From: Streptomyces corallincola
GTDB taxonomy: Bacteria > Actinomycetota > Actinomycetes > Streptomycetales > Streptomycetaceae
Assembly: GCF_019104725.1 (NCBI RefSeq)
Contig: NZ_JAHRXF010000021.1
Location: 36,765 to 100,764, forward strand
Length of the DNA stretch: 64,000 nt
Direction: 5' to 3'
Shown here: positions 8,547 through 17,222 of the stretch, piece after piece
How the letters are laid out: every line of letters begins with the position of its first letter
Position numbering within the stretch: position 1 is the stretch's first letter
Program-made: the position numbers and the translations under genes
The notes under the pieces: generated by a model
The model's database searches: none
What the model saw: the letters and a program-made list of their open reading frames with translations, nothing else
What the model was told of the DNA's origin: nothing

Positions 8547-8605
8547 AATCTAGCCAACTCGTGTGCCTTCCGTGAAGGTTGGTGCGGTAAATGTCCGATA
8601 CATTT
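8547..8605 (-). promoter_or_regulatory. Promoter and palindrome upstream of the riboswitch
   Basis: On the minus strand TTCACG (8576-8571) and TAGATT (8552-8547), 18 bp apart, form a likely promoter giving a leader of about 220 nt through the riboswitch. Just upstream is the perfect inverted repeat AAATGT-N5-ACATTT (8589-8605), AT-rich for this genome and well placed for an activator or repressor. GGTCACGG occurs twice further upstream. Confidence 0.45.
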
Positions 8606-8708
8606 CCGTGACCTCCGTCGCTTTTCCCGCTCCCGTGACCTCTCGCCTGCGCAGCGTGAGGGCGGAGGGCGGCCCGTGAGGTGTGCGGGTTTCCGGGGCG
8701 TGACCCGG

Positions 8709-8731
8709 TTGTCGGTGCGGCGCCCTAGACT
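8709..8731 (+). promoter_or_regulatory. RecA-NDp (PafBC-type) DNA-damage promoter of pcrA
   Basis: TTGTCGGTG (8709-8717), exactly 8 bp, then TAGACT (8726-8731) matches the published actinobacterial consensus TTGTCRGTG-N8-TANNNT at every defined position. The -10 ends 9 bp before the pcrA ATG, so the transcript has almost no leader. Helicases of this type are known damage-induced genes in mycobacteria. Confidence 0.85.
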
Positions 8732-8740
8732 CGGAGGGCG

Positions 8741-11224
8741 ATGAGCAGCCTCTTTGACGACAGCTTCCTGGCGGCCCTCCAGTCCCCGCGCGGACACGAC
8801 GAGGAACCCCCGCCGCCGCCCGAGGACGATCACGCTCCGGAACCGATTCCGGACGATCTGTTCGGCGGGAAGTTCGACGCGCCGCCGGACCGTGACGCGT
8901 ACTACCGCGACGGCGCCCCCCGCCCGGTGCTGGACGCGGCGGCCCTGCTGGACGGGCTGAACGACAACCAGCGCGCGGCCGTCACGCACGCGGGCGCCCC
9001 GCTGCTCATCGTCGCGGGCGCGGGCTCCGGCAAGACGCGGGTGCTCACCCACCGCATCGCCCACCTGCTCGCTGAACGGCACGTCCACCCCGGCCAGATC
9101 CTCGCCATCACCTTCACCAACAAGGCGGCCGGTGAGATGAAGGAGCGCGTCGAGCACCTCGTGGGCCCGCGCGCGGGCGCGATGTGGGTGATGACGTTCC
9201 ACAGCGCGTGCGTGCGCATCCTGCGCCGCGAGTCCAAGAAGCTCGGCTTCACCTCGTCGTTCTCGATCTACGACGCGGCCGACAGCAAGCGTCTGATGGC
9301 CCTGGTCTGCCGCGACCTGGACCTCGACCCCAAGCGCTACCCGCCCAAGTCCTTCAGCGCCAAGATCAGCAACCTCAAGAACGAGCTGATCGACGAGGAG
9401 GACTTCGCCGCGCAGGCCACCGACGGCTTCGAGAAGACCCTCGCCCAGGCGTACGCGCTCTACCAGTCGCGCCTGCGCGAGGCCAACGCGCTGGACTTCG
9501 ACGACCTGATCATGACCACGGTCAACCTGCTCCGCGCCTTCCCCGACGTGGCCGAGCACTACCGCCGCCGCTTCCGGCACGTCCTGGTGGACGAGTACCA
9601 GGACACCAACCACGCGCAGTACGCCCTGGTCCGCGAGCTGGTCGGCACCGGCGCCCACGACGAGGACGTACCCCCCGCCGAGAGCGACCTGCCCCCGGCC
9701 GAGCTGTGCGTGGTGGGTGACGCGGACCAGTCGATCTACGCCTTCCGGGGCGCGACCATCCGCAACATCCTCCAGTTCGAGGAGGACTACCCGAACGCGA
9801 CGACGATCCTGCTGGAGCAGAACTACCGCTCCACGCAGACCATCCTGACCGCCGCCAACGCCGTCATCGAGCGCAACGAGTCCCGCCGCCCGAAGAACCT
9901 GTGGACCAACGCGGGCCAGGGCGCGGGCATCACCGGCTATGTCGCGGACACCGAGCACGACGAGGCGCAGTTCGTCGCCGAGGAGATAGACCGTCTCACC
10001 GACGCGGGCGACGCCAAGGCCGGTGATGTGGCCGTCTTCTACCGGACCAACGCCCAGTCCCGTGTCTTCGAGGAGATCTTCATCCGCGTCGGCCTGCCGT
10101 ACAAGGTCGTCGGCGGGGTCCGCTTCTACGAGCGCAAGGAGGTCCGGGACGTCCTGGCCTATCTGCGGGTGCTGTCCAACCCGGAGGACGCGGTGCCGCT
10201 GCGCCGCATCCTCAACGTGCCCAAGCGGGGCATCGGGGAGCGCGCCGAGGCGATGATCGACGCCCTCGCCCAGCGCGAGAAGGTCAGCTTCCCGCAGGCG
10301 CTGAAGCGGGTGGACGAGGCGTACGGCATGGCCGCGCGGTCCGCCAACGCCGTCAAGCGGTTCAACACGCTGATGGAGGACCTGCGGACGGTCGTGGAGT
10401 CCGGCGCCGGACCGGCGACCGTGCTGGAGGCCGTGCTCGAACGCACCGGCTATCTGGCCGAGTTGCAGTCCTCCACCGACCCGCAGGACGAGACCCGCAT
10501 CGAGAACCTCCAGGAACTCGCCGCCGTGGCGCTGGAGTTCGAGCAGGAGCGCGGCGAGGGCGAGTCGGGCACGCTGTCCGACTTCCTGGAGCAGGTCGCG
10601 CTGGTCGCGGACTCCGACCAGATCCCCGACGAGGAGGACGGCAACGGCGTCATCACCCTGATGACCCTGCACACCGCCAAGGGACTCGAGTTCCCGGTGG
10701 TGTTCCTCACCGGCATGGAGGACGGCGTCTTCCCGCACATGCGCGCCCTCGGCCAGACCAAGGAACTGGAGGAGGAACGCCGCCTGGCGTACGTGGGGAT
10801 CACCCGCGCCCGCGAGCGGCTGTACCTCACCCGGTCCGCGATGCGCAGCGCCTGGGGCCAGCCCTCGTACAACCCGCCCTCCCGGTTCCTGGAGGAGATC
10901 CCGGCCCAGCACCTCCAGTGGAAGCGCACCGGCGCGACCGCTCCGGTGTCCGCCGGGCCCACGTCGGGGATCGCGGCCTCGCTGTCCTCGTCCCGTTCGC
11001 GCTCCTCGGCGTCGGGCGCTTCCGGCTTCGCCACGCGCCGGGGCGCCACCGAGAAGCCGGTGGCCGCGCTCTCCATCGGTGACCGCGTCACGCACGACCA
11101 GTTCGGCCTCGGCACGGTTGTCGGGGTCAAGGGCACCGGCGCGCAGACCGAGGCGACCATCGACTTCGGCGACGAGAAGCCCAAGCGGCTGCTGCTGCGC
11201 TACGCCCCGGTCGAGAAGCTGTAG
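8741..11224 (+). CDS. pcrA: ATP-dependent DNA helicase PcrA/UvrD
   Basis: 827 residues, the normal length for actinobacterial PcrA. The acidic, Pro-rich N-terminus (about 60 residues) is typical of the genus. The Q-motif precedes Walker A (GAGSGKT, Lys98). Other SF1A helicase motifs follow: TFTNKAAGEM (Ia), DEYQDTN (II), QNYRST (IV), TLHTAKGLEFP (V) and the VGITRARERL motif (VI). A Ser/Arg-rich linker leads to the C-terminal Tudor-like segment (VTHDQFGLGTVVGV). It unwinds DNA 3'-5' in nucleotide-excision repair and removes RecA or stalled RNA polymerase. Its promoter is a perfect DNA-damage element. It converges on the M23 peptidase across a strong terminator. Confidence 0.97.
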   Translation: MSSLFDDSFLAALQSPRGHDEEPPPPPEDDHAPEPIPDDLFGGKFDAPPDRDAYYRDGAPRPVLDAAALLDGLNDNQRAAVTHAGAPLLIVAGAGSGKTRVLTHRIAHLLAERHVHPGQILAITFTNKAAGEMKERVEHLVGPRAGAMWVMTFHSACVRILRRESKKLGFTSSFSIYDAADSKRLMALVCRDLDLDPKRYPPKSFSAKISNLKNELIDEEDFAAQATDGFEKTLAQAYALYQSRLREANALDFDDLIMTTVNLLRAFPDVAEHYRRRFRHVLVDEYQDTNHAQYALVRELVGTGAHDEDVPPAESDLPPAELCVVGDADQSIYAFRGATIRNILQFEEDYPNATTILLEQNYRSTQTILTAANAVIERNESRRPKNLWTNAGQGAGITGYVADTEHDEAQFVAEEIDRLTDAGDAKAGDVAVFYRTNAQSRVFEEIFIRVGLPYKVVGGVRFYERKEVRDVLAYLRVLSNPEDAVPLRRILNVPKRGIGERAEAMIDALAQREKVSFPQALKRVDEAYGMAARSANAVKRFNTLMEDLRTVVESGAGPATVLEAVLERTGYLAELQSSTDPQDETRIENLQELAAVALEFEQERGEGESGTLSDFLEQVALVADSDQIPDEEDGNGVITLMTLHTAKGLEFPVVFLTGMEDGVFPHMRALGQTKELEEERRLAYVGITRARERLYLTRSAMRSAWGQPSYNPPSRFLEEIPAQHLQWKRTGATAPVSAGPTSGIAASLSSSRSRSSASGASGFATRRGATEKPVAALSIGDRVTHDQFGLGTVVGVKGTGAQTEATIDFGDEKPKRLLLRYAPVEKL

Positions 11225-11248
11225 CCGTACGGCCCCTGTTGACGAGTG

Positions 11249-11278
11249 GAGCCCCGCCGGAAGCGTCCGGCGGGGCTC
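11249..11278. terminator. Bidirectional hairpin terminator, pcrA / M23 gene
   Basis: A perfect 12-bp GC-rich stem (GAGCCCCGCCGG with its complement) closes a 6-nt loop. It lies 24 bp past pcrA and 19 bp before the stop of the convergent M23 gene, so it can serve both. No T-run follows, as is usual in Streptomyces. Confidence 0.8.
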
Positions 11279-11297
11279 GACTGGTTTGTGCGGAAGG

Positions 11298-12863
11298 CTA
11301 GTTCGGGTTCAGACCATGACTGCGCAGCCACGGCAGCGGGTCCACGGCCGCGCCGCCCCCGGGGCGCACCTCGAAGTGCAGGTGCGGGCCGGTGGAGTTG
11401 CCGGAGTTCCCGGAGTACGCGATCGGCTGACCCGCCTTGACGACGGTCCCGGAGGGCACCCGGTAACTGGAGAGGTGGCAGTACCACGTCTCCGTGCCGT
11501 CCTTCGCGGTCAGGATCAGCATGTTGCCGTAGGCGCTGTTCCACTGGGTGCGGACGGTGCCGTCGGTCGCGGCCATCACCGTCGTGCCGTACGCCACAGG
11601 GAAGTCGATGCCGGTGTGCACGGACATCCAGTTCACGCCCGCCTGCCCGAAGTAGGCGCTGAGTCCGTGCTGGGCGACGGGCAGGACGAACTTGGGGCGC
11701 AGCCGCTCCTTGAGCGCGGCCTCGGCCGCCGCCTTCTTCTGCTGGAGTTCCTGCTGCGCCTTGAGGTCGATGCGCTCCTGGGTGCGGCTGGCGCGGTCGG
11801 TGAAGTCATCGACGCCCGCCGAGAGCGTGCGCAGCTGCGCGTCCAGCTTGCCGTTGGCGACGGACGGCTGCACGGCGTGCGCGCCGTCCGGTGCGGCGGC
11901 CGCGGTGTCGGCGCTGTCGTCGGAGAAGTCGCCGACGGAGGCGACGGCGACACCCGCGACCCCCATCACACACGCCGACGGTACGGCGATCGTCAGCAGC
12001 GCCGACCGCTTGGCGGGCGTACGGCGCCGGGCGCGCGAGCCGCTCCGGGTGGCCGGGCGGGCCGCCGGGACGGTCTCCTCCTGGTCGTCGAGAAGGGGCG
12101 CCACGGCGGGCAGTTCACGGGTGTTCCCACTCAAGTCGTCGGCGGTATCGATGAGTTCGCCGTCATGGGCGTCCTCGTCACGATCGCCTTCGTACCCGCC
12201 TTCGGGCGCGCCCTCGTAGCCCGGCTGCTCGGCGAAGGCGGTGGTGTCGAAGCTGGTGGTGTCGAAGGTGCCGGTGGCGTGGAGGTCGTACGTGCCGGTC
12301 GCCTGCGGGTCGTACGGCTGCTCGGCGTACGCCTCGTGGGTGTCGTACGCGGTGCCGCTGTTCCACCGGGTGGCGTCGTAGGTACCGGTGTCGAAGGTCT
12401 GGGTGCCCCAGTCCCACTGCTGGGTGGCGTCGGCGGCCTGCTGCTCCGGCAACTGCCAGGCCGAGGAGTCCCACTGGCCGCTGGCGTCGGTGCCGGTGGC
12501 CTGCTCGGGGAGGGTCCAGGCGGAGGTGTCGTACGCGCCGGTCCCGTAGGCGCCGGTGTCGTACGTGCCCGTGTCGTAGGTCCCGGTCTCGTACGTCCCG
12601 GTGTCGTAGCCGGTGTGCTGCCCGGTGGCGTACGGGTCGTGGGGCTGCTGGGCGCCGGTCTGCCAGGAGGCGGTGTCGTAGGCGCCGGTGGGGAAGGTGC
12701 CCGTGGCGGGGTCGGCCGTGAAGGCGGTCGGGGCCCAGCCGTCGTGCGTGGTGTGGTCGTCGTAACGGACTTCCGGGGTCCCGTAGGGCGCGTAGCGCGC
12801 GGTGGTGGCGTCGGAAGCCGGGGCCGGGGTGGTCATGGTCCCCGACGGGTGACGATCGTTCAC
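11298..12863 (-). CDS. M23 peptidase with YDTG-repeat N-terminus and TM anchor
   Basis: 521 residues from GTG at 12863 (protein begins M-N-D-R-H-P, as I recall for Streptomyces orthologues); an ATG at 12836 is the alternative. The first ~230 residues are low-complexity, Tyr/Thr/Gly/Asp-rich, with many DTG(T/A)Y units. A basic patch and one membrane helix (about 275-297) follow, then a coiled coil (to about 385), then a C-terminal M23/LytM domain with the zinc motif HxxxD in HTGIDF and HLHFE. The protein is predicted to be membrane-anchored with the enzymatic part outside. LytM proteins either cut cross-bridges or activate other hydrolases; both conserved motifs are intact, so catalysis is possible. 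Confidence 0.88.
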   Translation of the reverse strand: MNDRHPSGTMTTPAPASDATTARYAPYGTPEVRYDDHTTHDGWAPTAFTADPATGTFPTGAYDTASWQTGAQQPHDPYATGQHTGYDTGTYETGTYDTGTYDTGAYGTGAYDTSAWTLPEQATGTDASGQWDSSAWQLPEQQAADATQQWDWGTQTFDTGTYDATRWNSGTAYDTHEAYAEQPYDPQATGTYDLHATGTFDTTSFDTTAFAEQPGYEGAPEGGYEGDRDEDAHDGELIDTADDLSGNTRELPAVAPLLDDQEETVPAARPATRSGSRARRRTPAKRSALLTIAVPSACVMGVAGVAVASVGDFSDDSADTAAAAPDGAHAVQPSVANGKLDAQLRTLSAGVDDFTDRASRTQERIDLKAQQELQQKKAAAEAALKERLRPKFVLPVAQHGLSAYFGQAGVNWMSVHTGIDFPVAYGTTVMAATDGTVRTQWNSAYGNMLILTAKDGTETWYCHLSSYRVPSGTVVKAGQPIAYSGNSGNSTGPHLHFEVRPGGGAAVDPLPWLRSHGLNPN

Positions 12864-12911
12864 CAACTTCTCTTTCGCCTCGACAACAGGGGCTGCCAGA
12901 GCAGTGCGGCG

Positions 12912-12941
12912 ACTGTACCCGGCGGTATGCGGGCGCGACAA
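12912..12941 (-). promoter_or_regulatory. Candidate promoter of the M23 peptidase gene
   Basis: On the minus strand TTGTCG (12941-12936), an 18-bp spacer and TACAGT (12917-12912) lie about 50 bp upstream of the GTG. The spacing suits a housekeeping-type promoter and not the RecA-NDp element. The rest of 12864-13125 shows no gene. Confidence 0.45.
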
Positions 12942-13125
12942 TCTTCTGCGGGTTTCGCGCGGCCGGAAACGGGCATTCTCCCGTGTTTTGGCCGCGGGCG
13001 GGCTCCGGTTTGGCCCTGCGTTCGGGACATGTTCGACGTACGGTGACGGCGAGTCACCGAAATTCCCGCGCTTCGGCGTCCTTTCCGACGGGTGCCCGGG
13101 CGGTCGGCGCGCGCTCACCGCACCG

Positions 13126-13980
13126 TCAGACCGCCGCCCGCCCGCTCCCCGGCCGTTCCCCGGCGGGCGCCGTGTCGAGCACCTCGCGTATCCGGACGGC
13201 GACGGCGGGGTGCACGGGGAGTGCCAGATGACCGATGCCGGTCACGCGCACGTTGTCGGCGTCCAGGTCGGGGTGGTCCACGCGGGCCGTCTCCTGCGGC
13301 ACCATCACCGAGTCCAGGTCGCTCCAGAACCCGACGAACCGTGTCCGGCAGCCCGGCGCGGGGCGGGCCAGCTCCTCGATCAGCGGCGAGCCGGGCCGCA
13401 TCTGCCGGACGATCGGGTGCGCCCCGGCCAGCGGGACCGCGCGGGTGCCGGAGTGCGGGGTGCCGAGGGTGACCAGGGTGCGGACCCGCAGGTCACCGCC
13501 GAGACACTGGGCGTAGTACCGCGCGATGAGGCCACCGAGGCTGTGCCCCACCACGTCCACCCGGTCGCTGCCGGTGCGCTCGCAGATCTCCTCGATGTGC
13601 CGCCCGAGGAGTTCGGCGGCGGTGCGTATGTCGCAGGTCAGCGGAGAGTAGTTGAGGGAGGCGATCCGTCGGCCGCCGTCGCGGGCCAGGCTGCGGCGCA
13701 GCAGGACGAAGACCGAGCGGTTGTCGATGAAGCCGTGCAGCAGCACCACCGGCGGACCGGAGCGCTCCGGCAGCCGGGCCGCCCCGCCTCCGCGCGCCGG
13801 GTGCGCGGCCGGGCGGCGCTCCTGGACCAGGCCGGTCGGATAGAGCAAAAGGTGACCGGCGAGGATCGCGGCCTCCAGCGCGGTGGCCTTCAACAGGGCC
13901 GCGGAGAGATCGGTGAGTCTGCCGGGCCACAGGCGCCGGTACAGCGGGAGGAAATACGGCAGTGCCCCGGTGACCTTCAT
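13126..13980 (-). CDS. Alpha/beta-hydrolase, triacylglycerol-lipase type
   Basis: 284 residues from an ATG with GGAGGT 8 bp upstream. A hydrophobic segment (about residues 22-45) may be an uncleaved anchor. The oxyanion region is VVLLHGFIDN. The nucleophile Ser lies in the GHSLG elbow. Further on, TLGTPHSGT is the motif typical of PGAP1/lipase-like hydrolases, an Asp lies in the FWSDLDSVM region, and the catalytic His is likely in GIGHLAL. It should hydrolyse lipid or ester substrates; the natural substrate is unknown. It is divergent from icmB with 225 bp between starts. Confidence 0.82.
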   Translation of the reverse strand: MKVTGALPYFLPLYRRLWPGRLTDLSAALLKATALEAAILAGHLLLYPTGLVQERRPAAHPARGGGAARLPERSGPPVVLLHGFIDNRSVFVLLRRSLARDGGRRIASLNYSPLTCDIRTAAELLGRHIEEICERTGSDRVDVVGHSLGGLIARYYAQCLGGDLRVRTLVTLGTPHSGTRAVPLAGAHPIVRQMRPGSPLIEELARPAPGCRTRFVGFWSDLDSVMVPQETARVDHPDLDADNVRVTGIGHLALPVHPAVAVRIREVLDTAPAGERPGSGRAAV

Positions 13981-14205
13981 CGGCCGACCTCCAGTCGGCG
14001 CACGGGGCTCACGACCCGGCCCGTACGCCCTCATGTCCCACCATGTGATTTCCCCCTCGCTCCGCGCCGAAAACCGCCGGTTGCGGGATGCTGGGGATAA
14101 CGTTCGTTCACTTCCCGACGGGTGGCGGCGCGCGCGCCGGATGTGCGGTACTTGTCGGTACGGGCGGAAGCGGTCGCTTCCGTGGTCGCTTGCATGGAGG
14201 CAACG

Positions 14206-14637
14206 ATGGCTGTGGCAGCCGGTCCGACCGGTCCGATCCGCGTGGTGGTGGCGAAACCGGGGCTCGACGGCCACGATCGCGGGGCCAAGGTCATCGCGCG
14301 GGCGCTGCGCGACGGCGGCATGGAAGTCATCTACACCGGGTTGCACCAGACCCCGGAGCAGATCGTGGACACCGCCATCCAGGAGGACGCCGACGCCATC
14401 GGCCTCTCCATCCTCTCCGGCGCCCACAACACGCTGTTCGCCGCCGTCCTCGACCTGCTCAAGCAGCGCGAGGCCGAGGACATCCTCGTCTTCGGCGGCG
14501 GGATCATCCCGGAGGAGGACATCGCGCCCCTCAAGGAGAAGGGGGTCGCGGCGATCTTCACCCCCGGCGCGACGACCACGGCCATCGTGGAGTGGGTGCG
14601 GGAGAACGTGCGTCAGGCAGCGGCTTCCGGGGGCTGA
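14206..14637 (+). CDS. icmB: Isobutyryl-CoA mutase small (B12-binding) subunit
   Basis: 143 residues from an ATG with GGAGG 5 bp upstream. The whole protein is one cobalamin-binding domain with the DxHxxG motif (GLDGHDRG), the SxL motif in GLSILSG and the GG of VFGGGIIP. In Streptomyces this stand-alone subunit pairs with the catalytic subunit IcmA to interconvert isobutyryl-CoA and n-butyryl-CoA, feeding valine breakdown into primary and polyketide metabolism. No icmA is present in the window, as is normal because the subunits are unlinked. A methylmalonyl-CoA mutase B12 module of similar kind is the alternative. Confidence 0.85.
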   Translation: MAVAAGPTGPIRVVVAKPGLDGHDRGAKVIARALRDGGMEVIYTGLHQTPEQIVDTAIQEDADAIGLSILSGAHNTLFAAVLDLLKQREAEDILVFGGGIIPEEDIAPLKEKGVAAIFTPGATTTAIVEWVRENVRQAAASGG

Positions 14638-14961
14638 GGCGGGATTCGCTCCGGGTTCGGCCGGTGGGCCGGGTGGGAGTTGGGTGACCGGCCGGGTGCC
14701 GGGTGCCGCGTGTGGGGTGCCTGGCGACGGGGGCGGCGGGTGCCGGGGCGTTCGGGGCGCCGACTGCCGTGCTCGGTGCGTTCGGGGGCGCCGACTGTCA
14801 TGTGCCGGGCGGGACGCGTGCGTTGAGCGGGGCTCGTGCGCTGGACAGGCCCGCCTGTCCGCCGGGCAAGGCCCATCTGCCCGGCGGGGCACGTGGGGTA
14901 CGGGGCTGATCCGACCGGCGGTGCTCAATGTGCCGGGTGGGGCTCATCCACCGTGTGCGGC
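14638..14961. other. Gene-free intergenic stretch
   Basis: This 324-bp gap between icmB and the convergent DUF5691 gene holds no credible gene. It is G-rich and carries several degenerate copies of a TGTGCCGGGYGGG unit (for example near 14803, 14930 and 14965) with no clear strand or coding signal. Confidence 0.6.
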
Positions 14962-17052
14962 TCATGTGCCGGGTGGGGTCAGTTCCTCTGCCATCGTCGC
15001 CCGCAGCCGTAGCGTGGCCGTGAGGCGCTGGAAGGCTTCCGCCCAGTAGCCGCCCGCGCCGGGTGAGGCGTCCTCGGACTCGTCGGGCACCGCGAGCAGA
15101 CCCGCGAGGCGGGCCGCCTCCGCCGGGTCGAGGCAGCGTTCCGCCAGGCCCATCACCCCGCTGAAGCTCCACGGGTAACTTCCCGCGTCCCGCGCGATGT
15201 TCAGCGCGTCCACCACCGCCCGGCCCAGCGCGGGCGCCCACGGCACCGCGCATACCCCGAGCAACTGGAACGCCTCGGACAGGCCGTGCGCCGCGATGAA
15301 ACCACCGACCCAGGCGGCCCGTTCCCCGGCCTCCAGGGTGATCAGCAGTTTCGCCCGCTCGGCCAGCGAGACCGCGCCCGGACCGGCCGCCTCCGGGGCC
15401 GACGGCTCCCCGAGCAGCGCCCGCGACCACTCCGCGTCCCGCTGCCGTACGGCCGCCCGGCACCAGGCCGCGTGCAACTCGCCCTGCCAGTCGTCCGCCA
15501 CCGGCAACGCGACGATCTCCTCCGGGGTGCGCCCGCCGAGCCGGTCCCGCCAAGTGTCCAGCGGGGTGGCCTCCACCAACTGGGCCAGCCACCAGGAGCG
15601 TTCACCCCGGCCGGCCGGGGGTTTCGCCGTCACGCCGTCCCGCTCCATGTCCGGGTCGCAGGCGAAGGGCGCCTCCACGGCGAGCGCGGGTCCGGTGCCC
15701 GTGTGATCGACGGCCACGCAGGCCGACGCCCGTGCCGCCATCCGCACCCCGAGCGCCGAACCCGGCAGCGCCGACAGCAGTTCGGCCGCCGTCGCCCGGA
15801 CATTGCGGCTGCGGTCGGCCAACGCCCGCTCCAGGAACGGTTCGTCCGCCGGGGACAGACCCGTGCGCAGCGAGTCGAGGAACATCAGCCGGTCCTCGGC
15901 GCGTTCGGCCGCCCAGGTCTCCGCCAGCAGCGCGCGGGCCGCCTCCGGGTCGCGGGTGCGCAGAGTGCCCAGCAGCGCGACCCGCTCCGCGAACAGGCCC
16001 TCCTCCCAGAGCCGCCGTACGCCCGCCTCGTCGCCGGAGCCGGGCTGCGAGGCCGTACCGCCCGCCGCCGAGCGCAGGGCGAACCGCCAGTCCGGGTTCA
16101 GCCGGGCCAGCCACAGCGCCCGCTGCCCCGCGAACGCCAGCGCCGCCGGGCGCAGATCCGTACGGCCGCGCGCCGCGTCCAGCAGTGCGGGCAGCGCCTG
16201 CGGGGGTGCCGCGTACCCGTGCGCGTTCGCCGCCGCGAGCCACTGCGGCAGCAGCTCCGTCAGATCCGGCGCGCCGCCCCGCCGCCCACTCCCGCTCCCG
16301 GAACGGTCGGCCAGCAGCAGCGCCAGCCGCCGCGCCGCGTCCGGCGGCACCTGCGGACGCCGGTCCACCGCGACGGGTTCCAGCCGCTTCCCCACCGCCC
16401 CCGCCCGCAACCCCGCCCGCCGCCGCACGGTCGCCACCGCGGCGGCGTCGAGCAGGGCGAGCGGCGCGTTCCCGGCGGCGCCCGGTGTCCCCGGGGTCGG
16501 GGGGCGGCGGTCGGTGCCTAGGAGGGCGGTGGTGAGGAGGTCCTGCCAGGGGGTGGCAGGGGCGGTGGGGGTGGTGGGTGCCGGTGGTGCTTGCGGGGCC
16601 GGTGTCTGTGCGGGGGTGGTCCGGGGTGGGTGCGAAGTGGGCTTCGGAGATGGGGGGTTGGGGTGATGTTCGGGGGCGGGGTGAGGTGCGGGGTCGGGTG
16701 TCAGGGACGCGTTGGAGAGGGCGCCGCCGTGGGCCGATGGGCGGGGAAGGCTCGCGCCGGGCGTGCCGGGGGCGGTTGCCGGGGACGGGCGGCGGCTGTG
16801 GCCGGGCGGCCCGGCCACCACGCCGCGTGTGCCGTCGGCCGCTGCCTCACGTCGTCCGGGTGTGCCTGCGGCGATGGGCGCGGAGGGGAGTTCGCCCGCA
16901 GGGGAGTTGTGGTCCGAGCCCGGTGCCGTGCCGTGGGGCGCCGGTTCGGGAAGGGCCCAACTTCGTGACTGAAAAGCCTCGTTCAGTGACACGACCTCGC
17001 TCATCGCGGGTGCCGTTGCCTCGGCCGGGGTCCTGGGGGTGATCGGGTTCAC
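14962..17052 (-). CDS. DUF5691 family protein
   Basis: 696 residues from GTG at 17052 (GAGAGGA lies about 11 bp upstream). The first ~165 residues are low-complexity, rich in Pro, Ala, Ser and Thr, and poorly conserved in style. The remainder is an Ala/Leu/Arg-rich helical protein with repeated helix pairs resembling HEAT-like scaffolds (for example the LADRSRNVRATAAELLSALPGS segment). I place it in DUF5691 by context and composition: this gene follows a SWIM zinc-finger gene next to MoxR, DUF5682 and VWA genes. No catalytic motif is visible. It is likely a scaffold or adaptor of the same system and is co-transcribed with the SWIM gene (170-bp gap). Confidence 0.7.
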   Translation of the reverse strand: MNPITPRTPAEATAPAMSEVVSLNEAFQSRSWALPEPAPHGTAPGSDHNSPAGELPSAPIAAGTPGRREAAADGTRGVVAGPPGHSRRPSPATAPGTPGASLPRPSAHGGALSNASLTPDPAPHPAPEHHPNPPSPKPTSHPPRTTPAQTPAPQAPPAPTTPTAPATPWQDLLTTALLGTDRRPPTPGTPGAAGNAPLALLDAAAVATVRRRAGLRAGAVGKRLEPVAVDRRPQVPPDAARRLALLLADRSGSGSGRRGGAPDLTELLPQWLAAANAHGYAAPPQALPALLDAARGRTDLRPAALAFAGQRALWLARLNPDWRFALRSAAGGTASQPGSGDEAGVRRLWEEGLFAERVALLGTLRTRDPEAARALLAETWAAERAEDRLMFLDSLRTGLSPADEPFLERALADRSRNVRATAAELLSALPGSALGVRMAARASACVAVDHTGTGPALAVEAPFACDPDMERDGVTAKPPAGRGERSWWLAQLVEATPLDTWRDRLGGRTPEEIVALPVADDWQGELHAAWCRAAVRQRDAEWSRALLGEPSAPEAAGPGAVSLAERAKLLITLEAGERAAWVGGFIAAHGLSEAFQLLGVCAVPWAPALGRAVVDALNIARDAGSYPWSFSGVMGLAERCLDPAEAARLAGLLAVPDESEDASPGAGGYWAEAFQRLTATLRLRATMAEELTPPGT

Positions 17053-17222
17053 GGTGCTCGTACGTCCTCTCGGTGAGGCGGCCGGGGTGGGCGACGGGGG
17101 CGGGGCGTATCCGCAAAGTCCAGCCGCCTGTACGGAGGGTGGGACCGGTGGTGTCGGGTTCGGGTCCTTGGCGTGCCCGGCATCGATAGGCCGATGGGAC
17201 TCCGCTGCCGCAGTCCGGGGCG

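Noticed and set aside
14152..14174. TTGTCGGTA upstream of icmB as a third DNA-damage promoter
   Set aside because: The ninth base is A instead of G, and 8 bp downstream the sequence is AGCGGT, which does not fit TANNNT.
14798..15592. A 264-codon minus-strand frame over the icmB-DUF5691 gap
   Set aside because: The product is Gly/Arg/Ala low-complexity and it overlaps the supported DUF5691 gene in another frame.
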